Of a DNA stretch of 64,000 nucleotides, positions 49,868 to 59,172 are shown piece by piece. The notes beneath the pieces were generated by a model. It did no database searches. It worked only from the letters and a program-made list of their open reading frames with translations, and was not told the origin of the DNA. The DNA comes from Saccharomycopsis phalli. Taxonomy: Eukaryota; Ascomycota; Saccharomycetes; Ascoideales; Saccharomycopsidaceae. The position numbers were made by a program, and so were the translations under genes. Positions within the stretch are counted from its first letter, which is position 1; every line of letters starts with the position of its first letter. The stretch covers positions 412,501 to 476,500 of the forward strand of contig CP073213.1 in the NCBI GenBank assembly GCA_020342235.1, read 5' to 3'.

Positions 49868-51394
49868 CTAGTAACCAAAATTATTGGCATACGCCATTGG
49901 CTGAATGTCCGGATGAGGCACGTTCTTAAACTGGTGATACTCCAAGTGGAACTTCCCGGCATCGACAGTGAAATCAATGACAGCACCAAGATTGCCACTG
50001 GCGTCGCAATAATTTGGAGCACTGAACACGGTAATCAACTTCCCATTGTGCTCCTTTTCATATCCGTCCATCCGCACCTCGTGACTGCGGATAATTCCCG
50101 ACAAGTCGTTCTTGGAGCAAAACTGCTCGGTGATATCCGGGCCAAATTGCATGCCAATCCCCCGTTTGCTGGCACTTCGCCCCGGAGCAACCTGCGGATC
50201 TGTCCAGAGCAATTCCATGGCAATGCCTTCCTTTGGAGGCTGGCTCGACGAAAGCCGGTTGAGTTTTCTAATGTCCGACAACGCCACGGCATCGTCCGAG
50301 AAAAGCCCGCCATGCATCACCAAATAGTCGTTCCCCAACAAAGTCGCCATTGGCAACGACCCAAAGCTCTCACTAAACACATGGTACAACTTCTCTGAAT
50401 ATTTGGCCTTGCACTCGCCCTCAAAGCCATACACTTTGTTCATGTCGTCGGTCTCGTGATTCCCACGGTTGATGAAAAGCCGCTTTGGATAGACAAGCTT
50501 CAATGCGTATAAAAGGAATGCCACCTCCGTCAGCCAGCTTCCCCGGTCGACGAAATCACCGTTAAAGAGGTACGCGTGGTCCTGTGACACTGGTCCGTAG
50601 GACTCAAAGATGTTGAGCAAGTCGTAAAACTGGCCATGGGTATCTCCACAGACGGTTATTTTGGACGCATCCAAGACGTCTAGATGCGTCTCCGCCGTCT
50701 TATTGTTCTTCTCGTTACCTGGGAGCGAGATCTCCACCATGGTAGGCTCCTTTTTGAACAATTGATTCGCGGCCACCACAATGGCATAGGCATATCTTTT
50801 TGGTAGCTTGAGCCCCTTTTTAAAGTGGGCCACCATCGTGTCTATAAACGCCTGATCGAGGCCGTGGATGGCAATCTCTTGCTCCTTGGTCTTGGCGTCG
50901 GTTTTCACAATCTCAATGTCCAAATGCCCAAGGTCATGTTTCTCGGTGAGCATCAGCCCAAAGTCAAGACTGCTGATCGCACTTGGCGCATCATCGCTCT
51001 GGATCGCACGCTCAAAGGCCTGTTGCTTAAGAATCCGTGTCACCTGGGCCAGATACTGCTTGGCAGTCTTGTCGCCTGGATGCTTTTGCAACACCAACTT
51101 CAAGTCCTGCTGGGCCTCTTTGTATTTGAAAATCGCAGTGTACGCCACAGACCGCCGGTAGTAGCCCTTGACATAGTTTGGGTCGAGCTCGATCGACTTT
51201 GTGGCGTCTTCAATGGCCACGCCGTACTGCTCATTTTTGATCTCTGCTTGAGCTCGATTCGAGTAGAAGACCGCCTGTGACGAATCCAACTGGATAGCAC
51301 GACTGTACGATTCAATGGCACCCACAAAATCGTTTTGCTTCAACCGCTTGTTGCCCTCGTCCTTGAAAGTTATCGCCTGATGTGTCTGATCCAT
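49868..51394 (-). CDS. PPT1: Serine/threonine phosphatase PP5 with TPR domain
   Basis: Encodes 508 aa from MDQTHQAITFKDEG; the frame continues upstream but without an ATG. PP5/Ppt1 is the Hsp90-bound phosphatase that dephosphorylates Hsp90 and clients. Three TPR repeats occupy about residues 5-115 (SYSRAIQLDSSQAVFYSNRA and following), then a linker, then the PPP catalytic domain from about 200. The domain has GDTHGQFYD, GDFVDRGSW, RGNHETDDMNK, VMHGGLF and IIRSHEVRMDGYE, that is, all metal ligands and the catalytic His. The C-terminus ends in the PMAYANNFGY segment. Length matches the family (about 500-515). Confidence 0.96.
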   Translation of the reverse strand: MDQTHQAITFKDEGNKRLKQNDFVGAIESYSRAIQLDSSQAVFYSNRAQAEIKNEQYGVAIEDATKSIELDPNYVKGYYRRSVAYTAIFKYKEAQQDLKLVLQKHPGDKTAKQYLAQVTRILKQQAFERAIQSDDAPSAISSLDFGLMLTEKHDLGHLDIEIVKTDAKTKEQEIAIHGLDQAFIDTMVAHFKKGLKLPKRYAYAIVVAANQLFKKEPTMVEISLPGNEKNNKTAETHLDVLDASKITVCGDTHGQFYDLLNIFESYGPVSQDHAYLFNGDFVDRGSWLTEVAFLLYALKLVYPKRLFINRGNHETDDMNKVYGFEGECKAKYSEKLYHVFSESFGSLPMATLLGNDYLVMHGGLFSDDAVALSDIRKLNRLSSSQPPKEGIAMELLWTDPQVAPGRSASKRGIGMQFGPDITEQFCSKNDLSGIIRSHEVRMDGYEKEHNGKLITVFSAPNYCDASGNLGAVIDFTVDAGKFHLEYHQFKNVPHPDIQPMAYANNFGY

Positions 51395-52730
51395 GGTAGA
51401 TTGGTGGGTGCAAATGAAAGAAAAGAGTGGTGCACGTGATGATAGCCTATACAGTGCACGTGAGTGTTTGAGGATCACAGTACTGGTCACGTGATGGTGG
51501 ATGATAAGGGCTGGTAATCGTTGGTGTATGGCCAATGTATGGCTGTTGTAATGATTTGATGTGTAATTTTGTATAATGGGATAGATATAGTTTTATTCCC
51601 ACAATAGTCCCACAATAGTCCCACAATAGTCCCACAATAGTCCCACAATAGTCCCACAACAGTCCCATTTCCACAACATTCACATTTCCACAACATTTCC
51701 ACTTCCACAACAGTTTCATTCCCACAACAGTATATAGTATCATAATAATATTATTTATTTGTATTCACTACATCTTGGGAACACAGAGATCCGACGTCCT
51801 TGGGGAATCCAAATCAGCTGTTGGGAAAGCTTTGCATCAGCTCGCTTGTAGCTGTAATAAAAAACTTGTATGAGCTCTGTTTCTGATTATTGATTTGGAA
51901 ATCTTAGTCTCCGTTGCCTGGGCAAGTTTGTTCTTCTCATAATGTGTTGGATGCGCCTTGCTCCATCACGTTCTGGTATACTCAATGTATGGATTGATTT
52001 GTGATCGACAAACACCCTCGGGTATTGCGTATTCCACTGCAAGAGTTTAATAGTATCATAAACAATATTGTCCATAACGTATTGTCCATAGCGTATATCC
52101 ATAGCGTATATCCATAACGTATATCCATAAAGTATTATCCATAAAGCATTGAAAATGATGCTTGGCCTTGTACACCTCCGCCTTTGGAAACGATTTCCTG
52201 CTCTTCTATTCTTCTCAACACTAGCTCGTATGGAGTTGCACAGGTGCACTTTCATTTAACCAGCACGAGTCTCCACGGATAAATAGCTAGGCTTGGGGCC
52301 AAGCGGGTACTTTAGCCATTTACAACTCGTATTCTCGATACCGTATTTTCGATACCATAAACAGGACCATGAACACACCACTTGGTACGCAAGTTCATCT
52401 TAAATCAGACCATTATCAAACGCAACAAATTTGCAATTCCAACTGAAATTACACTGTGCAAAGTTCCCATTGCTATACACATTTGCGTATCCAGCCCCAG
52501 CTGCTTCCTAGACCTTGTTCAGCAATAAATATGTATTTGAATAAACCCTGCCCCACCTCCAGCCGTTTCCACACCACTACCACGCTGGATTCACTCAGCA
52601 CGTGAGACTTGGGTACTGTGCTTCTTGCGTCCCAACTTGTACGCACATTATGACCTCATACGTACCATCCTAGACATGCATGACTAAGACAAGATGATTC
52701 TGGGATCTATGGTGGTGTGTTTTTTGCTGA
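51395..52730. other. Intergenic with tandem repeats and a LINE relic
   Basis: An 11-bp CCCACAATAGT array lies at about 51597-51665 and a 15-bp array of CATAGCGTATATC at about 52070-52145. A LINE 3' UTR fragment on the - strand is at 51936-52050 (CACGTTCTGGTA-ACTCAA, GACAAACACCCTCGGGTATTGCGTAT). CACGTG motifs lie upstream of PPT1. No further gene. Confidence 0.6.
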
Positions 52731-52931
52731 ATGGCAATGTATTGGGGCTGTTGTAAGTGCGACTGGGTGAATGAATGGTTCCAATCTTCCGACGGGTATC
52801 CCGAGTTGTGTGACAACTGTCTTCATCCACAGTGCCATCATTGCCAGGAATTCCTGGCGGGGAGTGATGTGAGTAGTATTCTGAGTGGATCAACCAGAAG
52901 CCCCAAGCAATGCCAGGATTCGGAATCGTGA
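52731..52931 (+). CDS. Small zinc-binding protein (66 aa), function unknown
   Basis: A short frame from ATG with a dense metal-binding pattern: WGCCKC, then about 20 residues on CDNCLHPQCHHC, so C-x2-C ... C-x2-C-x-H-x2-C-x2-C. Filamentous ascomycetes have many small proteins with a W-C-x2-C-x-W...C-x2-C-x-H-x2-C-x2-C pattern, and this resembles them. Chance is unlikely to give such spacing, but the frame is short and has no flanking support. The C-terminus is Ser-rich. Confidence 0.5.
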   Translation: MAMYWGCCKCDWVNEWFQSSDGYPELCDNCLHPQCHHCQEFLAGSDVSSILSGSTRSPKQCQDSES

Positions 52932-54559
52932 ATTCCAGCCTGAGGAATTTACCGTTGATGGGCGAGGCTCCTGGTAATGAAGATAGCGGATCAGAAGTGA
53001 AGGAAAAGGGCGAGGAAGGAAGCGAATAAAACAAGCGGGAAGCAACAAAGCGAGAAAGCAAAGAAGGTACGGGAAGTATTGAGTTTGAGGTATTCGCCAA
53101 TCACATCAACAAAGTTTGGCCCATGCCAGATCTTACGATTAAATTTTCATGGGACGTCTGAGGAATAATTGGATTTTTGTGGATTAATTAAAGCTGGTTG
53201 GGCATTGCGGTTTGACTGATTTGCAATATTACATTAATAGTGTAGACTACGGTTGGGACTATTTGGATTTCGTGGGGCTATTTGGATGCTTGGATTTCGT
53301 GCCTGGTGGGGTTTTCTGGTACTTGAGGGTTGTTGGACAGTGTCTTGGGTTGTTGTATATGTCTGTCACAACAGGCGAGCCGTTTTCTGGTATTGACTTG
53401 TTTTGATGTAACGTGGAGGGCCAGGTGATGAAAAGGCACGACTTGGAGATTTGATGATCAATACACTTTATCCACAACTGTAATCTTTACAAGTAGGAGC
53501 ATCTGTGCCCGCTTGGCTAAAACGCTTGCTATGACGTAATACACCTTTTGGTATTCATCGTGTCAGTTGTGGTATACTGCGGTTTGACATGAGCTGAAGC
53601 AAAGCGTCAAGAGCTCATGATATTTTCAATATGACGGTGTATTCCAGTTGATGTTTTGTAGATATTCTTTGCCTGTGAGTATTCTTTTCCTGTAGGCTTT
53701 ACTCCGGCTGCACGATGTGAATTGCTAGTCTCAAGTTGTGGTTGGTTAGTCTAGTATAGGCTAAATCAACATTGGCCATGCAAAGTGTATTATCTACGCG
53801 CGAAATATTGTTCTAGTAATTGAGAGGGCAGTATGGTTGATTGATTGCCGTGATAATTTAGAGAGGCTAGGCTGGTGTTTAGTTTGAGACATGATGTTCA
53901 GTTTTCCATGCGAGTGGTTATCATGAGCAAAGACTGAATCAGGTTGAGGTGAATGAATTAGGTTGATGTAAGCTGAAGCATGTTGTGAGGTGAAAATGTG
54001 GTTCCAAAGTAAAACCTTGGTTATAATCTACAGTCCAAGCTAGTATATTCAACAGCCGTTGGCAATTTGCAATTGCAGTAGACCATATTAAACAGCAAAT
54101 GCCTGTAACCTAGATTGCCGAAACAGTTACCACGCGTAATGTACTAGATGGTATTTTGAATCACTGTTTCGACTAGATGGTATTTTGAATCACTGTTTCG
54201 ACTAGATGGTATTTCGAGCCGCTGTTTCGACTAGACGATATCCATGTATACTTTCGTAATGTATTTGGAGCTTCTGTTTCCACTAGAATGTTATTTCCAG
54301 CTACACTAGAATGTTATTTCCAGCTACACTAGAATGTTATTTCCAGCTACCCTAGAATGTTATTTCCAGCTACACTGTCTATTCTGCTACTATACCAGAC
54401 AATATCCTGCTATACTTATCGTAATGCATTTCTACACGGTATCATTATGTCTATTCTCCTACTATACCAGACAATATCCATGCACAATCACATTTCTATC
54501 TACTACACCAGACAATATCCATACCACCATCGCACTCTACCATCCAAGTTATTCTGAAC
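52932..54559. repeat. Intergenic with minisatellites
   Basis: Repeats of GACTAGATGGTATTT(T/C)GA-C-CTGTTTC lie at 54145-54235. Four copies of ACTAGAATGTTATTTCCAGCT lie at 54291-54375, and ACTATACCAGACAATATCC at 54395-54530. No gene supported in 52932-54140. Confidence 0.65.
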
Positions 54560-56212
54560 CTACTCTGGATTTGGCATGCTCATGGAAACCTCCTCACTGC
54601 CCAAGCCTCGCTTCCACAACGAGGTGATTGTCTTTGGCTTGGTCATGAACCAGAGCCCAGCCTTGCCGTAGAAGTTCAAGTCGCCCAAAAAGGAACCCCT
54701 GGAGCCAGTGAAGCCAAACATCGGGAGTGGCACTGGGATGGGCACGTTGACTCCGACTTGTCCCACGTCAATTTCCTTTTCAAACTGCTTGGCTGCGTTG
54801 CCGCTGGTGGTGAACAACGCCACACCGTTGCCGTACGGATTGCGGTTCACGAGCGCAATCGCGTCGTCCAAAGAGTCGACATTCACCACCGAGAGAACCG
54901 GCGCAAAGATCTCCTCGGTGTACGCCCGTGAATCGAGCGCCACATTATCAATGACGGTGGGCCCGAGAAAGTGCCCCGCAAACGGCACGTCGATGCTACG
55001 CCCATCAAGAAGAACCGACGCGCCCAGTGCCGCCGCATCTTCAATGATGTCGGCGGCCCGCTGGCGCGCGGCACCGTGGATGAGCGGCCCGACGTCGGTG
55101 GTGCTGCTGAATCCGCTGCCAACCACCAACTTGCGCGCCTCGGCCACCACATCTTGCACCCATTCGCGGGTCTTGCCGACGGTGACCAAGACGCTCACCG
55201 CCATACAGCGCTGGCCCGCGGCACCAAACGCGCTGCTGACAATCGCGCTCACTGCTTGCTTGCGGTTCGCGTCGGGAAGCACAATCAAGTGGTTCTTGGC
55301 CCCGAGATTCGCCTGCACCCGCTTACCATTGGCCAGCGCCCGCTCATAGACATACTTCCCGGCCTGCGAACTGCCGACAAACGTCACGGCCTTGACGCGC
55401 GGGTCATCAAGGATCTTGTTGACGGTATCGTGCTTCCCATGAACCACATTGACCACGTTTGGCGGCACCCCCGCATCACGTGCCAACTCGGCGAGGATCA
55501 TGGCGGTTGCAGGCACGTGCTCGCTGGGTTTGAGCACGGTGGTGTTGCCGGTGGCAATGACAAGCGGGATGGTCCAGAGCGGGATCATCGCGGGGAAGTT
55601 GAACGGGCAGATCAGGCCCACGACCCCGAGCGGCTCGCGCACCATCTTGGTCTCCATGTCGGTGGCCACCTCGAGCGTCGACCCGAGGAGCTCCGACGGC
55701 ACCAGGCACGCGTACTCTGCCACTTGGAGCCCGCGGAGCACGTCGCCCTTGGCGTCGGCAAACGTCTTGCCCTGCTCAAGCACAATCGCCAGCGCAAGCC
55801 GGTCGTGGTTCTCCTTGATGAGCTGCACGTACTTGAAGAGCATCTGCTGCCGCCGGATCGCAGAGACGTGCCGGAACAGCTGGAACGCCTCGTGGGCATC
55901 AGCAATCGCCGAGTCGAGTTCCTCGGGCGTCAGCTGGGGGACCGCGCCGATGATTCGCCCGGTGGTCGGGTCCTCAACGTCGTACCATTGTGTGGCGCTG
56001 GAGTTGAAGAAGGTGTTGTTGGCAAACGACGGGACGGTGTACTTGTCCACGTCGTGGGACTGGAAGTAGTCTGTGGCGGTTGTGTTGAGCGAGAGGCGGC
56101 GAATGGAGCGGAGGGATATCTTGGAGGAGAGAGAAGTTGGGCGGATGGATATCTTGGAGGAGAGAGAAGTTGGGCGGAGCATTGGAAAGAAAAGGAGAGG
56201 AAAAGCAGGCAT
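54560..56212 (-). CDS. Methylmalonate-semialdehyde dehydrogenase, mitochondrial
   Basis: Encodes 550 aa from ATG 56212; ATGs at 56260 and 56182 are alternatives. This CoA-dependent aldehyde dehydrogenase converts (methyl)malonate semialdehyde to propionyl- or acetyl-CoA in valine, thymine and beta-alanine breakdown. It has the family signature [16 protein letters not shown], the cofactor region [21 protein letters not shown], and the catalytic cysteine in GQRCMAVSV; the general-base Glu of other ALDHs is absent, as normal for this family. The N-terminus is Arg/Ser-rich, fitting a mitochondrial presequence. It contains a 33-bp tandem duplication (56114-56179) giving PTSLSSKIS twice. Confidence 0.93.
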   Translation of the reverse strand: MPAFPLLFFPMLRPTSLSSKISIRPTSLSSKISLRSIRRLSLNTTATDYFQSHDVDKYTVPSFANNTFFNSSATQWYDVEDPTTGRIIGAVPQLTPEELDSAIADAHEAFQLFRHVSAIRRQQMLFKYVQLIKENHDRLALAIVLEQGKTFADAKGDVLRGLQVAEYACLVPSELLGSTLEVATDMETKMVREPLGVVGLICPFNFPAMIPLWTIPLVIATGNTTVLKPSEHVPATAMILAELARDAGVPPNVVNVVHGKHDTVNKILDDPRVKAVTFVGSSQAGKYVYERALANGKRVQANLGAKNHLIVLPDANRKQAVSAIVSSAFGAAGQRCMAVSVLVTVGKTREWVQDVVAEARKLVVGSGFSSTTDVGPLIHGAARQRAADIIEDAAALGASVLLDGRSIDVPFAGHFLGPTVIDNVALDSRAYTEEIFAPVLSVVNVDSLDDAIALVNRNPYGNGVALFTTSGNAAKQFEKEIDVGQVGVNVPIPVPLPMFGFTGSRGSFLGDLNFYGKAGLWFMTKPKTITSLWKRGLGSEEVSMSMPNPE

Positions 56213-58486
56213 GGATCTGTGGTTTATATAGCGTGCTGCACGGAATGGTATATGTGCCATAATAGGCAATTGTGAGGAGGAGAGTGGAGTGCAGGTGAAG
56301 AGATGGGTGATATGAATGTGTGAATGTGTGAATGTGTGAATGTGTGAATATATGAATATGTAAATATATGAATATGTGAGTATATGTATATATGTATATA
56401 TGAATGATACGAGGAAAATAAGGTGGAAAGACGGGAGAATGGATTGTCAAAACCAAGATGTAATGATACATGTTTGAGGCGACTGGTCGTGCGATCAGTC
56501 ACGTGACCGCTAATGTGACACATTGTCAATGGAGCAATTAATGAGAATAGATAAGAATAGATAAGAATAGGTAAGAATAGGTAAGAATAAGATAAGAATA
56601 GGTAAGAATAGGTAAGAATAGGTAAGAATAGAGTAAGAATAGGTAAGAATAAGGTATGAATAGAGTAAGAATAGGTAAGAATAGAGTAAGAATAAGGTAT
56701 GAATAAGGTATGAAGAATAATGAATGAATAATGGGTAATGAATAATAAACAAGAATATGGGCAATGAACAAGAAAAAGAAAAAGAGTAATGTATACAAAC
56801 AAGAACAATAAACAAGAACAATGCAATGGTAATGGCAATCTAGTTATAGGATCAACAGGGATATAATGCGATCTTATTACATTACTGTACATTACAAAAC
56901 ATCATCACCACCCATACATTTCCACTTCCATACATTCACTTCCATACATTCACTTCCATACATATCAATCCATACATATCAATCCATACATATCAATCCA
57001 TACATATCAATCCATACATCTTCACTTCCACCCATTCCATCCGTCACTCATTTTAAAAGGTCCACATAACGTCAGAACGTGTCCATTAATCACCCGTCAA
57101 GCGTACCATAGTTGACCTCGACACCTCGTAATCATTATAATACACGATTATTTATAACACCTGATTATTATATCATATTTCCATATTATTTACAACGTCC
57201 CATTACATCATAAATCCATATTTACATATAATACAACTACATCCCATCAACACTGCTCCCATTTTCTACTTACTCGGCCATTGTCTCATTTAATATTGTT
57301 TCCTATTTTGCCAGAGCCACGTAGTCTATTGCTACTGCACAATGCAGTACTCCAAGTACACTCCATTGTTGACACGGATCTCAAGTTTTGTCGTCACCAA
57401 CTTGCAATTGTCTTGTTTGCCTGTGCTGTATTATTGCTCCATTACATAATGCTCCATTACATAATGCTCCACATGTGCCGTGTCTTTTCAGGTTATTCAA
57501 GTGTTGCTCATGTCGATCTGCTCCAGTTTACCATGCCGGTTTGATTTGAGTCATCGGCGTTTGAATTGCTCGGTGATTGACTAGCGAGTCTTGTGTTGAG
57601 TGGGTGTTTACATTGGGTAGTCTTTACATTGGGTAGTCTTTACATTGGGTAGTATTTACATTGGGTAGTATTTACATTGGGTAGCGAGTTATCGAGTCAT
57701 ATCGTCGTGTATGAGTTATCAAGTCATTGTGTCATTGAGTCATAGTCTTGTACAAGTCATCGTGCCATATAGTCTTGCTCGAGTCTTGGATTATCGATTC
57801 TCAAGTCATTGAATCTATACTTTATCCTTCAGCTGGCCGTCGTCCATTTGTACATTGCAGGTCATTTTTCATCCACCAACTGGTCCTAATGATTCACCTC
57901 CACCTTTTCATTCCTCGATCCTCACCTCTTTTCTTATTTCTCTCTTTCTCATTTCTCTCTTTCTCATTTCTCTCTTTCTCATTTCCCTCTTTCTCATTTC
58001 TCTCTTTCTCATTTCCCTCCTTTCTTATTCCTCTCCTTTCTTATTCCTCTCCTTTCTTATTCCTCTCTTATTCATCTCCCTGTTATTCTCTGATCATCTG
58101 TCCTGTCTCATCTGAAACACTCAATCCCGCGAAATTTATCACCACTGCATCACACCTCACAACAAATGGCAAAATGCCAAATCAAACGCCAAACAAAACG
58201 CCAAACAAAACAACAAAACAAAACACCGCACAAAACACCGCACAAAACACCGCACAAACACCGCACAAACAAACAAATCAAACACCAAACTTCAACTTCC
58301 CACGCCCACCCCCTGTGCTTGCTCCGAGTAGTTCCGAATCCTCTCAACCGGCACCATGCCGCATCATGCACGTGAACGCACGCACATGTGCGATTCTCGG
58401 TACCTATACCGCATTAAAAATTTTCAGGCCTCTGTATATATAGTTGGGCTTGTCTCCATTGCCTCGCGAATTATGGCAATATAGAG
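56213..58486. repeat. Divergent intergenic region full of simple repeats
   Basis: Arrays include GTGAATGT and TATGAATA (56305-56405), a 10-bp AATAGGTAAG/AATAAGGTATG array (56535-56715), CACTTCCATACATT and CATATCAATCCATA (56920-57020), TACATTGGGTAGT (57608-57685), a pyrimidine-strand TTTCTCATTTCTCTC tract (57925-58080) and AAACACCGCAC (58215-58270). There is no gene. A TATATATA at about 58433-58440 is the likely core promoter of the following gene. Confidence 0.7.
58473..58484 (+). promoter_or_regulatory. Three-codon upstream ORF before the HAP4-like start
   Basis: ATG-GCA-ATA-TAG ends two bases before the main ATG at 58487. If transcription starts upstream of it, it would limit translation of the main frame. 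The start site is not known; a TATA box lies about 35 bp upstream. Confidence 0.5.
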
Positions 58487-59172
58487 ATGCAAAACAACAC
58501 GCACTGTAAGTGTTTCCCGACGCGCGGAGCCGACTAACGACAGTGATATCCAGACTCCAGAGCCAGAAACCGGCCCTCAAGCCAGTACAAAAGGACTCGT
58601 TTTGTATAAAGACCCTGAAGACCTGGGTTCTTCCTCCGAGACCAAAGCCAGGCCGCAAACCGTCGAGCCAGGCCGACTGCCGGCGCCGCAAGAAGGCGGC
58701 AAAGCCCCCAAAAGACGCTCCGGGTGCTCCGGGGCCGACCATCGAGCTGCAGCTCCGGCTCGCAAACCAGGAGAATTGCCAGCTCAAGAGCGAGTTGTCC
58801 AAGCTTGTTCATGATTTGAAGCAGCTCCGCGAGCAGCACGGCCTGTCTCCGGTGGAGGAGCTTTCCAGAAAACGCACGCACGAATACATTGAAGATTATG
58901 ACGACATGGTGTATGATCAGGAATCAATCGCCCCGTCGCTCGTGTCCTCGACGTCCTCGTTGACTTCCAGCAGCACCGACTTTAGCTCCAGCGCGGACTT
59001 TAGCTCCTTGTTGATGAGTCTTGACAGCTGCAAGACCATTGGCACTGATTTGATGATTGCCAAGGAGACGGACCGGGGGGAGAGTGATTATTTTAAGATG
59101 GTTGATCTCCCGGAGGAGTCGGGCGAGTTGTTTGATTTTACGTTTTTTGACGAGTTTGAGCGGAAATGGTAG
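58487..59172 (+). CDS. HAP4/HapX-like transcription regulator, 38-nt intron
   Basis: Exon 1 (58487-58505) encodes MQNNTH plus one base; exon 2 is 58544-59172, giving 215 aa. The 38-nt intron has GTAAGT and CTAAC-GA-CAG and joins in frame; exon 2 alone has no ATG before the key motif. Residues 34-46 read WVLPPRPKPGRKP, the CCAAT-complex (Hap2/3/5) binding motif of Hap4 and HapX. A basic stretch (CRRRKKAAK) and a short Leu/Gln-rich coiled coil (about 75-105) follow. The C-terminus is Ser-rich, then acidic and aromatic (GELFDFTFFDEF), fitting an activation domain. The HapX cysteine-rich iron-sensing motifs are not seen, so it is closer to Hap4. A three-codon upstream frame (58473-58484) precedes the start. 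Confidence 0.85.
58506..58543 (+). other. Intron of the HAP4-like gene (38 nt)
   Basis: GTAAGT at the donor, CGACTAACGACAG at the acceptor side, phase 1. Needed to reach an ATG in frame with the Hap-binding motif. Confidence 0.8.

Noticed and set aside
57748-58443. 231-codon frame
   Set aside because: Mostly translation of CT-rich and AAACACCGCAC tandem repeats; low complexity only.
58510-58543. Continuous reading frame of the HAP4-like gene through this stretch
   Set aside because: It would start at GTG and has no ATG before the Hap-binding motif; a 38-nt intron with good signals explains it better.
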